Part shown: positions 33,797 through 42,619 of the stretch, piece after piece
How positions within the stretch are numbered: the first letter of the stretch is position 1
Layout of the letters: each line of letters begins with the position of its first letter
Assembly: GCF_022513565.1 (NCBI RefSeq)
Contig: NZ_JAKWBE010000008.1
Span: 124,001-188,000, forward strand
Origin: Streptomyces gilvus
Lineage (GTDB): Bacteria; Actinomycetota; Actinomycetes; Streptomycetales; Streptomycetaceae
Direction: 5' to 3'
Length of the DNA stretch: 64,000 bases
Notes under the pieces: model-generated
Seen by the model: the letters and a program-made list of their open reading frames with translations, nothing else
Told to the model about the DNA's origin: nothing
The model's database searches: none
Program-made: the position numbers and the translations under genes

Positions 33797-34114
33797 TCAG
33801 GACTCCTGGTTGAGGGAGACGAGCACGTCGTCCCCTTCGATCTTTACGGGGTATACGGGGACGGGGCGCGTGGCGGGGAGGCCGGACGGCTTGCCGGTGC
33901 GCAGGTCGAAGCTGGAGCCGTGCAGCCAGCACTCGATCTGGCAGTCCTCCACCTCGCCCTCGGACAGCGAGACGTTCGCGTGCGAGCAGATGTCGTGGAT
34001 CGCGAAGACCTCGCCCGCGGTGTGCACGACGGAGACCGGCGTGCCGTCGAGTTCCACCCGCTTCGGGGTGTCCTCCTCCAGCTCGCTCAGCGCGCAGGCA
34101 CGTAGGTAGGCCAT
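33797..34114 (-). CDS. Rieske-type ferredoxin-like protein in the SUF operon
   Basis: 105 residues. Rieske 2Fe-2S ligands Cys43-x-His45 and Cys62-xx-His65 (CSHANVSL, ECWLHGSSFD). Found between sufD and sufC in actinobacterial SUF operons; may donate electrons or report cluster status. ATG 34114 shares a base with the sufD stop (TGATG). Confidence 0.92.
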   Translation of the reverse strand: MAYLRACALSELEEDTPKRVELDGTPVSVVHTAGEVFAIHDICSHANVSLSEGEVEDCQIECWLHGSSFDLRTGKPSGLPATRPVPVYPVKIEGDDVLVSLNQES

Positions 34115-35295
34115 CAGACGGTGGCCTCCAGCTCGGCCTCGATCTTCTCCAGCAGCCGCGTCTCGATGTCCTCGACGCCGATCTGCTGGACCAGCTCGGC
34201 GAAGAAGCCGCGGACCACGAGACGGCGGGCCTCGTCGGCCGGGATGCCGCGGGCCATCAGGTAGAAGAGCTGCTCGTCGTCGAAGCGGCCGGTGGCGGAG
34301 GCGTGTCCGGCGCCGACGATCTCGCCGGTCTCGATCTCCAGGTTCGGCACGGAGTCGACCCGGGCGCCGTCGGTCAGCACCAGGTTCCGGTTCATCTCGT
34401 AGGTGTCGGTGCCCTCGGCCTTGGCCTCGATGAGGACGTCGCCGATCCACACGGCGTGCGCGTCGTCGCCCTGCAGCGCGCCCTTGTAGACGACGTTGGA
34501 CTTGCAGTGCGGGGCGTTGTGGTCCACCAGGAGGCGGTGCTCCTGGTGCTGGCCGGCGTCCGTGAAGTACAGCCCGAACAGCTCGGCCTCACCGCCGGTG
34601 CCGGCGTAGGAGACGCGCGGGTGCAGTCGTACGAGGTCGCCGCCGAAGGTGACGACCACGGACTTGAAGGACGCGTCCCGGCCGATGAGGGCGTTGTGCT
34701 GGGCGACGTGCACGGCCTCGTCGTCCCAGTCCTGGACGGAGACGACGGTCAGCTTGGCGCCGTCGCCCAGGATGTAGTCGACGTTGGCGGCGAGCACGGC
34801 GTCACCGGTGTGGTCGATGACGACGACGGCCTCGGCGAAGGCGCCCAGCTCGATCACCTGGTGGCCGAAGCGGACTCCGCCCTCGCCGTGCACGGCGATC
34901 CGGATGGGCTCGGTGAGGACCGTCTCCTTGGGGACGGTGACCACGCCGGCCTTCTCGAACGCGGAGTACGCCTGGGCGGCGACGCGGTCCACCGGGGTGC
35001 CGGCCTTGCCGATCCGGGCGTCGTCACGGCCGACGGTCTCGACGGTGACGCCCTCGGGGGCCTCCACCTCGACCGTGACGCCCTCGCCGGTCGCGACGGC
35101 GGTGCCGTCGTGCAGGCCGCGCAGGCGCTCCAGCGGGGTGAAACGCCACTCCTCCTCACGGCCGTGCGGGACGGGGAAGTCCCGCACGTCGAAGGACGGG
35201 GGCGCGCTCATGCGCGTGGCGACGGTCGACTCGGCGGCGACCGCGATCGAGCCGGCGGTGGTGGAACCCACCGGGATATTTTGGGCCTCAGCCAT
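34114..35295 (-). CDS. sufD: Fe-S cluster assembly protein SufD
   Basis: 393 residues. C-terminal SufB/SufD beta-helix core (DASFKSVVVTFGGDLVRLHP, EIVGAGHASATGRFDDEQLF, MARGIPADEARRLVVRGF). Partner of SufB and SufC. ATG 35295, preceded by the 58-bp gap after sufB. Confidence 0.94.
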   Translation of the reverse strand: MAEAQNIPVGSTTAGSIAVAAESTVATRMSAPPSFDVRDFPVPHGREEEWRFTPLERLRGLHDGTAVATGEGVTVEVEAPEGVTVETVGRDDARIGKAGTPVDRVAAQAYSAFEKAGVVTVPKETVLTEPIRIAVHGEGGVRFGHQVIELGAFAEAVVVIDHTGDAVLAANVDYILGDGAKLTVVSVQDWDDEAVHVAQHNALIGRDASFKSVVVTFGGDLVRLHPRVSYAGTGGEAELFGLYFTDAGQHQEHRLLVDHNAPHCKSNVVYKGALQGDDAHAVWIGDVLIEAKAEGTDTYEMNRNLVLTDGARVDSVPNLEIETGEIVGAGHASATGRFDDEQLFYLMARGIPADEARRLVVRGFFAELVQQIGVEDIETRLLEKIEAELEATV

Positions 35296-35353
35296 GGCTG
35301 TCGGTCTGCTCTCTTTCCTGCGTAAGTGACGTGATGGGGACGGCGGTCGGTGC

Positions 35354-36778
35354 TTAGCCGACCGCGCCTTCCATCTGGAGCTCGATCAGCCGGTTGAGCT
35401 CGAGGGCGTACTCCATGGGCAGCTCCTTGGCGATGGGCTCGACGAAGCCGCGCACGATCATCGCCATCGCCTCGAACTCGGACAGACCGCGGCTCATCAG
35501 GTAGAAGAGCTGGTCCTCGGAGACCTTGGAGACGGTCGCCTCGTGGCCCATGGACACGTCGTCCTCGCGGACGTCGACGTAGGGGTACGTGTCGGAGCGG
35601 GAGATGGTGTCGACGAGCAGCGCGTCGCACAGCACGTTCGACTTGGAGCCGTGGGCGCCCTCGCCGATCTCGACGAGACCGCGGTAGGAGGTGCGGCCAC
35701 CGCCGCGCGCCACCGACTTGGAGACGATGTTGGAGGAGGTGTTCGGCGCCATGTGGACCATCTTGGAACCGGCGTCCTGGTGCTGGCCCTCGCCCGCGAA
35801 GGCGATGGAGAGGGTCTCACCCTTGGCGTGCTCGCCCATCAGGTAGACGGCCGGGTACTTCATCGTCACCTTGGAGCCGATGTTGCCGTCGATCCATTCC
35901 ATGGTGGCGCCCTCGTAGGCGACGGCGCGCTTGGTGACCAGGTTGTAGACGTTGTTCGACCAGTTCTGGATGGTCGTGTAGCGGCAGCGGGCGTTCTTCT
36001 TGACGATGATCTCGACGACCGCCGAGTGCAGCGAGTCCGACTTGTAGATCGGCGCCGTACAGCCCTCGACGTAGTGCACGTAGGCGCCCTCGTCGACGAT
36101 GATCAGGGTCCGCTCGAACTGGCCCATGTTCTCCGTGTTGATGCGGAAGTAGGCCTGGAGCGGGATCTCCACGTGGACGCCCGGCGGGACGTAGATGAAG
36201 GAGCCGCCCGACCACACCGCGGTGTTCAGCGACGCGAACTTGTTGTCGCCGACCGGGATGACCGTCCCGAAGTACTCCTTGAAGAGCTCCGGGTGCTCCT
36301 TCAGCGCGGTGTCGGTGTCCAGGAAGATGACGCCCTGCTCCTCCAGGTCCTCACGGATCTGGTGGTAGACGACCTCGGACTCGTACTGGGCCGCGACACC
36401 GGCGACGAGGCGCTGCTTCTCCGCCTCCGGGATGCCGAGCTTGTCGTAGGTGTTCTTGATGTCCTCGGGCAGGTCCTCCCAGGACTCCGCCTGCTTCTCC
36501 GTGGAGCGCACGAAGTACTTGATGTTGTCGAAGTCGATGCCCGACAGGTCCGAGCCCCAGTTCGGCATGGGCTTCTTGTCGAACAGGCGCAGGCCCTTGA
36601 GGCGGAGCTTGGTCATCCACTCCGGCTCGTTCTTCTTCGCGGAGATGTCGCGGACGACCTCCTCGCTCAGACCGCGCTTGGCAGAGGCGCCGGCCTCGTC
36701 GGAGTCCGCCCAGCCGTACTCGTACTTGCCCAGACCTTCGAGCTCAGGGTGGGCGGTCTCCTCGATGGGGAGAGTCAT
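35354..36778 (-). CDS. sufB: Fe-S cluster scaffold SufB
   Basis: 474 residues, full length. Hallmarks: [60 protein letters not shown] and [19 protein letters not shown] Cys in SNVLCDALL lies in the region where cluster ligands are placed. ATG 36778 overlaps the sufR stop by 4 bases. Confidence 0.95.
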   Translation of the reverse strand: MTLPIEETAHPELEGLGKYEYGWADSDEAGASAKRGLSEEVVRDISAKKNEPEWMTKLRLKGLRLFDKKPMPNWGSDLSGIDFDNIKYFVRSTEKQAESWEDLPEDIKNTYDKLGIPEAEKQRLVAGVAAQYESEVVYHQIREDLEEQGVIFLDTDTALKEHPELFKEYFGTVIPVGDNKFASLNTAVWSGGSFIYVPPGVHVEIPLQAYFRINTENMGQFERTLIIVDEGAYVHYVEGCTAPIYKSDSLHSAVVEIIVKKNARCRYTTIQNWSNNVYNLVTKRAVAYEGATMEWIDGNIGSKVTMKYPAVYLMGEHAKGETLSIAFAGEGQHQDAGSKMVHMAPNTSSNIVSKSVARGGGRTSYRGLVEIGEGAHGSKSNVLCDALLVDTISRSDTYPYVDVREDDVSMGHEATVSKVSEDQLFYLMSRGLSEFEAMAMIVRGFVEPIAKELPMEYALELNRLIELQMEGAVG

Positions 36779-37485
36779 GCGGGGTTCCTCCCGGCCGTGC
36801 TTGCAGATGCGTTGTGGGAAATCTTGGGGATGAACGTCGTGCAGACGCCGTCACCGTGCGCGATGGTCGCCAGTCTCTGGACATGGGTTCCCAACAGCTG
36901 GGAGAAGATCTCGGTCTCCGCCTCGCAGAGCTGGGGGAACTTTTCCGCGACATGGGCGACGGGGCAGTGGTGCTGGCAGAGCTGCTCGCCGACCGGTGCG
37001 CTGCGCGCCGTAGCAGCGTACCCGTCCACGCTCAGCGCCTTGGCCAGGGCTTCCGTGCGCTCCTCGGGGGCGGCGGCCTCGATCGCCCTGCGGTAGGCGT
37101 CGGCCTGCTCGGCGATCCTCGCGCGTGCGAAGGCGACGACCGCCTCGTCCCCGCCGAAGCGCTCCTGGATCCAGCGCAGGGCGTCAGCGGCGAGCTTGTC
37201 GTACGACTGGTCGAAGGCGTCGCGGCCGCAGTCGGTGAGCGCGAAGACCTTGGCGGGGCGCCCACGCGTGCGCGTGCCGTACACCCGCTGCTCGCGGGCC
37301 TCCACGACGTCGTCGGCGACCAGTGCGTCCAGATGCCTGCGGACGGCGGCCTGGGTCAGGCCCAGCCGGCCGGCCAGCTCCGCGACGGTCGACGGGCCGT
37401 GGTCCAGGATGGACCGCGCGACCCGGTTGCGCGTGGAGCGCTCACCGGTCGCGAGTTCCTCCTGAGCCTCGCCGACGTATTTCAC
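36775..37485 (-). CDS. sufR: SufR, Fe-S-sensing repressor of the SUF operon
   Basis: 236 residues from GTG 37485. Winged HTH at about 21-80 ([40 protein letters not shown]). C-terminal Fe-S ligands Cys170, Cys174 and Cys187 (CQHHC...C) plus Cys215 (DGVC). In Streptomyces avermitilis SufR holds a 4Fe-4S cluster and represses the operon at CAAC-N6-GTTG. That exact motif lies on this start codon, suggesting a leaderless mRNA. The in-frame ATG at 37557 would add a Gly/Pro-rich leader and place the operator inside the gene, so it was rejected. Confidence 0.9.
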   Translation of the reverse strand: MKYVGEAQEELATGERSTRNRVARSILDHGPSTVAELAGRLGLTQAAVRRHLDALVADDVVEAREQRVYGTRTRGRPAKVFALTDCGRDAFDQSYDKLAADALRWIQERFGGDEAVVAFARARIAEQADAYRRAIEAAAPEERTEALAKALSVDGYAATARSAPVGEQLCQHHCPVAHVAEKFPQLCEAETEIFSQLLGTHVQRLATIAHGDGVCTTFIPKISHNASASTAGRNPA

Positions 37486-37498
37486 AACACCATTGTTG
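37485..37498 (-). promoter_or_regulatory. SufR box CAAC-N6-GTTG overlapping the sufR start
   Basis: CAAC at 37485-37488 and GTTG at 37495-37498 with a 6-bp spacer. The motif matches the published SufR operator and covers the first base of the GTG, so the repressor would block initiation directly. Confidence 0.85.
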
Positions 37499-37556
37499 CG
37501 TAATTCCTCAGGGCCGGGCAACCCACCTCCGCCCCGACGGGCGGTGCCCTGCGTCA

Positions 37557-37572
37557 CTTAGGTTCACCTAAG
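37557..37572. promoter_or_regulatory. Shortened iron-box-like palindrome
   Basis: CTTAGGT-TC-ACCTAAG (arms 37557-37563 and 37566-37572). It looks like a DmdR/IdeR iron box (TTAGG...CCTAA) missing 5 bp from the 19-bp centre. It stands between sufR and the AAC(3)-like gene. Confidence 0.5.
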
Positions 37573-37591
37573 ATGACCTGCGGAAACGATC

Positions 37592-37605
37592 TTTGATCGA
37601 TCAAA
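37592..37605. promoter_or_regulatory. TTTGATCGATCAAA palindrome before the AAC(3)-like gene
   Basis: A perfect 14-bp palindrome 41 bp upstream of the acetyltransferase ATG, in A/T-rich DNA. Candidate operator. Confidence 0.55.
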
Positions 37606-37646
37606 TCGGTGGCGTTCGCGTTCCGGGTCGAGCAGACTCCCCCACC

Positions 37647-38495
37647 ATGCCGACACCCCTTCCGACCGGCCCGCTTGTCACTCAGGACACAGTCACCGCA
37701 CAGCTGCGCGCACTCGGCGTCGAACCCGGCGAGACCCTCCTCGTGCACTCCTCGCTCAGCAGCCTCGGCTGGGTCTGCGGGGGCGCCGTGGCGGTCGTCC
37801 AGGGTCTGCTCGACGCGGTGGGCCCGGACGGCACGGTCGTCGTCCCGACCCAGACAGCCGACCTCTCGGACCCGGCCCTGTGGGAGAGGCCGCCCGTGCC
37901 CGAGGAGTGGTGGGAGCGGATCCGGGCGACCATGCCGGCGTACGACCCGCGGATCACGCCCTCGCGCGGGGTGGGCGTGATCCCGGAGACGCTGCGCACC
38001 TGGCCGGGCGCCCTGCGCAGCGCGCACCCGCAGACGTCCTTCGCGGCCCTCGGTCCGCGCGCGGCGGAGATACTCGACGGCCACGCGCCCGACTGCCGGC
38101 TCGGTGAGCGCAGCCCGCTGGCCCGCCTGGAGAAGCTGCACGCACGCGTACTGCTCCTCGGCGCCGGCTACGCCACCTGCACCTGCTTCCATCTCGCCGA
38201 ATACCGGATACCGTCCCCGCTCGTCGGGGTCGGCCGGCCGGGCGCGGACGGCTGGGAGACGGTGACCGAGGTGTCGATCACCTCTGACCGCTTCGACGAA
38301 CTGGGACACGACTTCGAGCGGGACCGTCCCGTCGTCCGGGGCACGGTGGGCGCCGCCGACGTGCGGCTGTTCCCCGTGGCGGACGCGGTGGCCTACGCAA
38401 AGCGGTGGCTGGCGCTGCACCGGTCCCGGGAGGACGAGGTGTCACCGGGTGGAGATCCCGCACCCGCCCGTCGGGGCCGCGGACCGCGTACCTAG
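37647..38495 (+). CDS. Aminoglycoside N(3)-acetyltransferase family protein
   Basis: 282 residues. AAC(3) core: [16 protein letters not shown] (acetyl-CoA binding), [19 protein letters not shown] and the conserved His in [13 protein letters not shown]. It could acetylate the 3-amino group of deoxystreptamine antibiotics, or a related host metabolite; AAC(3)-like proteins without resistance activity are common in streptomycetes. ATG 37647 follows an A/T-rich palindrome; a TTG at 37593 would read through it and was rejected. Monocistronic. Confidence 0.85.
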   Translation: MPTPLPTGPLVTQDTVTAQLRALGVEPGETLLVHSSLSSLGWVCGGAVAVVQGLLDAVGPDGTVVVPTQTADLSDPALWERPPVPEEWWERIRATMPAYDPRITPSRGVGVIPETLRTWPGALRSAHPQTSFAALGPRAAEILDGHAPDCRLGERSPLARLEKLHARVLLLGAGYATCTCFHLAEYRIPSPLVGVGRPGADGWETVTEVSITSDRFDELGHDFERDRPVVRGTVGAADVRLFPVADAVAYAKRWLALHRSREDEVSPGGDPAPARRGRGPRT

Positions 38496-38505
38496 ACTCG
38501 GGCCC

Positions 38506-39429
38506 ATGCGAAGTGAGCCCGTGGTCCAGGTTCAGGCCCTGGTGAAGCGGTACGGCACCAAAACCGCCGTCGACGGCCTCGACCTGGTGGCCAGGGCGGG
38601 CGTGACCGCCGTACTCGGCCCGAACGGCGCGGGCAAGACCACCACCGTGGAGACCTGCGAGGGCTACCGCAGACCGGACTCCGGCACGGTCCGCGTGCTC
38701 GGCCTCGACCCGGTACGGCAGGCGCGCGAGCTGCACCCCCGCATCGGCGTGATGCTCCAGTCCGGCGGCGTCTACTCGGGCGCGCGGGCGGACGAGATGC
38801 TGCGGCACGTGGCGAAGCTGCACGCCCATCCGCTGGACGTGGACGCGCTGATCGAGCGCCTGGGCCTCGGCAGCTGCGGCCGTACGAGCTACCGCCGCCT
38901 GTCCGGCGGCCAGCAGCAGCGCCTGGCCCTCGCGATGGCGGTCGTCGGCCGCCCTGAGCTGGTCTTCCTGGACGAGCCGACCGCCGGCCTGGACCCGCAG
39001 GCCCGGCACGCCACCTGGGACCTGGTCCGCGATCTGCGCGCCGACGGCGTCTCCGTCATCCTCACCACGCACTACATGGAGGAGGCCGAGCAGCTCGCCG
39101 ACGACGTCGCGATCATCGACGCGGGCCGGGTCATCGCCCACGGCTCGCCCGAGGACCTGTGCCGGGGCGGCGCCGAGAACACGCTGCGCTTCGTCGGCCG
39201 CCCCGGTCTCGACGTGGGTTCCCTGCTGAAGGCGCTCCCCGCGGACTGCAGCGCCGCCGAACTGACGCCGGGCTCGTACCGGGTCGTCGGCAAGGTCGAC
39301 CCCCAGCTGCTCGCGACGGTGGCGTCCTGGTGCGCCCAGCACGGTGTGATGCCGGACAAGATCTCGGTGGAGCGCCACACCCTCGAAGACGTCTTCCTGG
39401 AACTGACCGGCAAGGAGCTGCGCTCGTGA
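38506..39429 (+). CDS. ABC exporter ATPase (ABC-2 type)
   Basis: 307 residues. Walker A GPNGAGKTT at 38-46, signature LSGGQQQR, Walker B LVFLDEPTAGLD and H-loop TTHYMEEAEQ. The C-terminal DUF4162-like tail follows. ATG 38506; its stop overlaps the permease start (GTGA). With the permease this forms a two-component exporter of unknown substrate (lipid, peptide or drug). Confidence 0.92.
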   Translation: MRSEPVVQVQALVKRYGTKTAVDGLDLVARAGVTAVLGPNGAGKTTTVETCEGYRRPDSGTVRVLGLDPVRQARELHPRIGVMLQSGGVYSGARADEMLRHVAKLHAHPLDVDALIERLGLGSCGRTSYRRLSGGQQQRLALAMAVVGRPELVFLDEPTAGLDPQARHATWDLVRDLRADGVSVILTTHYMEEAEQLADDVAIIDAGRVIAHGSPEDLCRGGAENTLRFVGRPGLDVGSLLKALPADCSAAELTPGSYRVVGKVDPQLLATVASWCAQHGVMPDKISVERHTLEDVFLELTGKELRS

Positions 39430-40199
39430 CCACGGCGACCGGTACGTACGCCCCGAGGCCCGGTGCGGCCCCCCTGCCCCGCATGATCGCGGCCCAGGCG
39501 GCGCTCGAGACGAAGATGCTGCTGCGCAACGGCGAGCAGCTCCTGCTCACCGTCGTGATCCCGACCCTCCTGCTCTTGCTGTTCAGCTCGGTGGACATCG
39601 TCGACACGGGCGCGGGCAACGCGGTCGACTTCCTCACCCCCGGCATCCTGGCCCTCGCGGTGATGTCGACCGCCTTCACGGGACAGGCGATCGCCACCGG
39701 CTTCGAACGCCGCTACGGCGTCCTCAAGCGGCTCGCCTCCTCGCCGCTGCCCCGCTGGGGCCTGATGACGGCGAAGACGGCGTCGGTCCTGGTCACCGAG
39801 ATACTGCAGGTCGTCCTGCTGACGGTGATCGCCTTCGCGCTCGGCTGGAACCCGCACGGCAACCCCCTGGCCGTCCTGCTCCTGCTGGTCCTCGGCACGG
39901 CGGCCTTCTCGGGTCTGGGTCTGCTGATGGCGGGCACCCTGAAGGCGGAGGCGACCCTGGCCGCGGCCAACCTGGTCTTCCTGCTGCTGCTCGTCGGCGG
40001 CGGCGTCATCGTCCCGCTGGACAAGTTCCCGCAGGGCGCCCAGGACGTCCTGGGCCTGCTGCCGATCTCGGCCCTGTCCGACGGGCTGCGGGACGTCCTG
40101 CAGCACGGCGCCGGCATGCCCTGGGGCGACCTGGGGATCCTGGCCGTGTGGGCGGTCCTGGGGCTGGCGGTCGCCGGGAAGTTCTTCCGCTGGGAGTAG
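39426..40199 (+). CDS. ABC-2 type exporter permease
   Basis: 257 residues, GTG 39426 overlapping the ATPase stop. Six membrane helices with the ABC-2 family pattern (LLTVVIPTLLLLLFSSVDIV, FLTPGILALAVMSTAFTGQA, YGVLKRLASSPLPRWGLM). It pairs with the upstream ATPase. The end of the gene lies 53 bp before ctaA. Confidence 0.92.
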   Translation: MTTATGTYAPRPGAAPLPRMIAAQAALETKMLLRNGEQLLLTVVIPTLLLLLFSSVDIVDTGAGNAVDFLTPGILALAVMSTAFTGQAIATGFERRYGVLKRLASSPLPRWGLMTAKTASVLVTEILQVVLLTVIAFALGWNPHGNPLAVLLLLVLGTAAFSGLGLLMAGTLKAEATLAAANLVFLLLLVGGGVIVPLDKFPQGAQDVLGLLPISALSDGLRDVLQHGAGMPWGDLGILAVWAVLGLAVAGKFFRWE

Positions 40200-40252
40200 G
40201 CGGCATGGACCCTCGTGAAAGCGTGCACAAGCGGCGGCCTACGATGGGGCGC

Positions 40253-41257
40253 GTGCCAAACGTGACCCGCGCCGACGCCCTCGCGGCCGTGCGCAACCCG
40301 CTCGCCTTCATCGCCGCACGCTGGACCCCGGCCCCCCGGACGGTTCAGCGGGCGGCCCTCTCCGCGCTCGTCATGTCGGTGGTCATCGTGGTCACCGGCG
40401 GTGCGGTGCGGCTGACCGGGTCCGGGCTCGGCTGCCCGACCTGGCCCACGTGCACCGCCGACTCGCTCACCACGACCAGCGCCATGGGCGTGCACGGCGT
40501 GATCGAGTTCAGCAACCGCATGCTGACGTACGTGCTGTGCGCCGCCGTCGGCTGGGCGATCATCGCGGCGCGCTCCGAGAAGCCGTACCGGCGTTCTCTG
40601 ACCCGGCTCGGCTGGGCCCAGTTCTGGATCGTGATGAGCAACGCGGTCCTCGGCGGCATCGTGGTGCTGGTGGGCCTCAACCCGTACACGGTCGCGGCGC
40701 ACTTCCTGCTGTCCTCCGGCCTGATCGCGGTCGCCACGGTGATGTGGCAGCGCACCCGCGAGGGCGACGGCGCCCCGCGCCCGCTGGTCGGCAAGCCGGT
40801 GCAGCAGCTGGTGTGGTTCCTGGTCACCGCGTCCGCCCTGCTGATCGCGGTGGGCACGGTCGTGACCGGTGCCGGGCCGCACGCGGGTGACTCCAAGGAG
40901 GTCGAGCGGATCCCGATCGACTGGGAGACGGTCGCCAAGATGCACGCGGTGCTCGCCTGGATCGTGGTGACGCTGACCTTCGCCCTGTGGTTCATCCTGA
41001 AGGCCGTCGACGCCCCGAGGGGCCCGCTGGTCCGCACCCGTGAACTGTTCCTGGTCCTGCTCGCCCAGGGCGTCATCGGCTACGTCCAGTACTTCACGCA
41101 CCTTCCCGAGTTCCTGGTCGGCCTGCACATGCTCGGCTCCGGCCTGATCTGGATCTGGGTCCTGCGCGTGCTGCTGGCGCTGCGGGAGCGGCCCGGGGCG
41201 GATCTGGGGATCCCGGGGCCGGCGCAGTCGGGGTCAGCGGTCGGGGCCGGGGTCTGA
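40253..41257 (+). CDS. ctaA: Heme A synthase (CtaA/COX15)
   Basis: 334 residues, eight membrane helices. It oxidises the C8 methyl of heme O to make heme A for cytochrome aa3. Heme-ligand histidines occur in GVHGVIEFSNRMLTY, VAAHFLLSSG, KMHAVLAW and GLHMLGSGL; Cys pair in GLGCPTWPTC. Start GTG 40253 (VPNVTRADAL) has a TACGAT -10-like hexamer 7 bp upstream, suggesting leaderless initiation; ATG 40244 and 40205 are alternatives. Partner of ctaB 5 kb away. Confidence 0.9.
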   Translation: MPNVTRADALAAVRNPLAFIAARWTPAPRTVQRAALSALVMSVVIVVTGGAVRLTGSGLGCPTWPTCTADSLTTTSAMGVHGVIEFSNRMLTYVLCAAVGWAIIAARSEKPYRRSLTRLGWAQFWIVMSNAVLGGIVVLVGLNPYTVAAHFLLSSGLIAVATVMWQRTREGDGAPRPLVGKPVQQLVWFLVTASALLIAVGTVVTGAGPHAGDSKEVERIPIDWETVAKMHAVLAWIVVTLTFALWFILKAVDAPRGPLVRTRELFLVLLAQGVIGYVQYFTHLPEFLVGLHMLGSGLIWIWVLRVLLALRERPGADLGIPGPAQSGSAVGAGV

Positions 41258-41869
41258 GGGCGAGCCCTCGGTGCGGGTCAGCCCCTCCTCGGGGCTGTCC
41301 CGGGGCGGTGTGAGCAGGGTGTTGAAGACGGCGTGCAGCTTGTCGACGGTCTGCCGGGAGAACATCCCGACGAGCGCGGCCACGGCGGTGACACCATAGG
41401 GGTTGATGTCGCTGGACGAGGCCATGCTGGTCGTCAGCCCGCCTCGCAGGACGCAGTACACGACCAGCGCCAGCACGGCCCCCACGAAGGGTTCCAGAAG
41501 GTACATCGGCAGCCAGCTGCGCCTGAGTCTCCGGTCGCCGACGTACTCGTAGACCGAGCGCAGCACGTGGATGAGCGCGCCCAGGCCGCCGGCCGCCGTG
41601 ACGACCAGGAAGAGCAGGGTGTCGCGCAGCAGTAGGGGCGTCCAGAGCAGGATCCGTACCCGCTCGGCCTTCGCGGCGCCGCCGCCCGGCACGGCGGTGG
41701 TCGGCCAGGCCTGGATCAGTACGGTGGCGAGGGCCACGGTGAGCACGAGCAGCACACCGACCAGCACGAGGACGTCCCACCCCGTCGCGAACTGGACGCC
41801 GGCGGTCATGCCCTCCTCGGACGCGGGCTCGCCCGCGGACCGCTGTCTTCCGCTCTCCCCCTCGCTCAC
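41234..41869 (-). CDS. Four-helix membrane protein of unknown function
   Basis: 211 residues, GTG 41869 (an ATG at 41809 is possible). Four hydrophobic helices: about 29-52, 78-104, 124-144, 154-172. Charged N- and C-termini. It follows the winged-helix gene by 9 bp, so they form an operon. It overlaps the 3' end of ctaA tail to tail. No family recognised; may be a sensor or effector for the neighbouring regulator or nitrilase-like protein. Confidence 0.75.
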   Translation of the reverse strand: MSEGESGRQRSAGEPASEEGMTAGVQFATGWDVLVLVGVLLVLTVALATVLIQAWPTTAVPGGGAAKAERVRILLWTPLLLRDTLLFLVVTAAGGLGALIHVLRSVYEYVGDRRLRRSWLPMYLLEPFVGAVLALVVYCVLRGGLTTSMASSSDINPYGVTAVAALVGMFSRQTVDKLHAVFNTLLTPPRDSPEEGLTRTEGSPSDPGPDR

Positions 41870-41878
41870 CGCCGTCGC

Positions 41879-42442
41879 CTAGTCCCTGCCGGAGTCCTGC
41901 GCGTCGACGAGGCCCGCCTGCTCCAGACAGACGGCGCCGCGCGGGGTGATCGTCCACACGTTGTGCCGCCACTGGCGGTCCTTCCACGCCACACCCGCCG
42001 CCAGCAGTTTGCGGCCGACCCGGCTGACCTCGGTGATGTCCACGTCCAGCCGCTCGGCGAGCTGTTCGTTGCTCAGGCCGGGGTCCCGGGCGATCTCGGT
42101 CAGGAAGCGGGCCGCGTGGCCCTGCGGATCGAGCTTCAGCCCAAGGCCCGAGGGCAGCCGGCGCAGCGCCCAGAACGTCACGTCGATCAGTCCGAGCAGC
42201 CTGCCGCGCTGCTCGACGACCTTGGGGTTGTCGCCCTCCGGCACGAGCTGTCCGTACAACCGCCGCAGTCCGTCGTGGGCCGTGCGCAGGGCGGGCTCGT
42301 CCGCCGCCAGGGACGCGTCGGTGATGAGCATGCCCAGCGAACTGAAGCACTCGTCCGACATGCCGTAGTCGACCTGCATGTCGTCGATCAGATCGCGCAC
42401 CTCGGTCGCCCTGTCGCGCCGAGCGCTCTCCTGCTCGCTCAT
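41879..42442 (-). CDS. Winged-helix (MarR-like) regulator
   Basis: 187 residues from ATG 42442 (GGGGGAC upstream). Residues 1-105 are helical and not recognised; 110-170 form a wHTH (AARFLTEIARDPGLSNEQLA, LDVDITEVSRVGRKLLAAGV, WTITPRGAVCLEQAGL). Divergent from the nitrilase-like gene over a shared 177-bp region with paired TTGACA boxes. Likely controls one or both directions. Not ArsR/TetR. Confidence 0.82.
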   Translation of the reverse strand: MSEQESARRDRATEVRDLIDDMQVDYGMSDECFSSLGMLITDASLAADEPALRTAHDGLRRLYGQLVPEGDNPKVVEQRGRLLGLIDVTFWALRRLPSGLGLKLDPQGHAARFLTEIARDPGLSNEQLAERLDVDITEVSRVGRKLLAAGVAWKDRQWRHNVWTITPRGAVCLEQAGLVDAQDSGRD

Positions 42443-42495
42443 GGTCGTCCCCCGATCCACTCCTCGGCTGTGGGTTCTCCTCCACCATGCGGCGA

Positions 42496-42517
42496 TGTCA
42501 AGTGAGTGTCAAGCGAG
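42496..42517 (-). promoter_or_regulatory. Paired TTGACA boxes / 11-bp direct repeat
   Basis: On the plus strand TGTCAAGTGAG and TGTCAAGCGAG are tandem 11-bp repeats (42496-42506, 42507-42517). On the minus strand each gives a consensus TTGACA -35; the upstream one has CATGGT 17 bp further on. Promoter of the winged-helix operon and possibly a regulator site. Confidence 0.55.
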
Positions 42518-42619
42518 ACGGTCATGATTTTTTGCGCACTTGTCGAAACGTTCAGGACGCATATGCGCGAGCCGCCGTTAATATTCTCGCTACGCGCTCA
42601 CGCATCGGGGGGACGAACC

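Noticed and set aside
36775..37557. sufR starting at ATG 37557
   Set aside because: Would add a Gly/Pro-rich leader and put the SufR box inside the gene; GTG 37485 fits the operator and homologues.
37593..37646. TTG 37593 as start of the AAC(3)-like gene
   Set aside because: The extension runs through a palindrome; ATG 37647 aligns with the family N-terminus.
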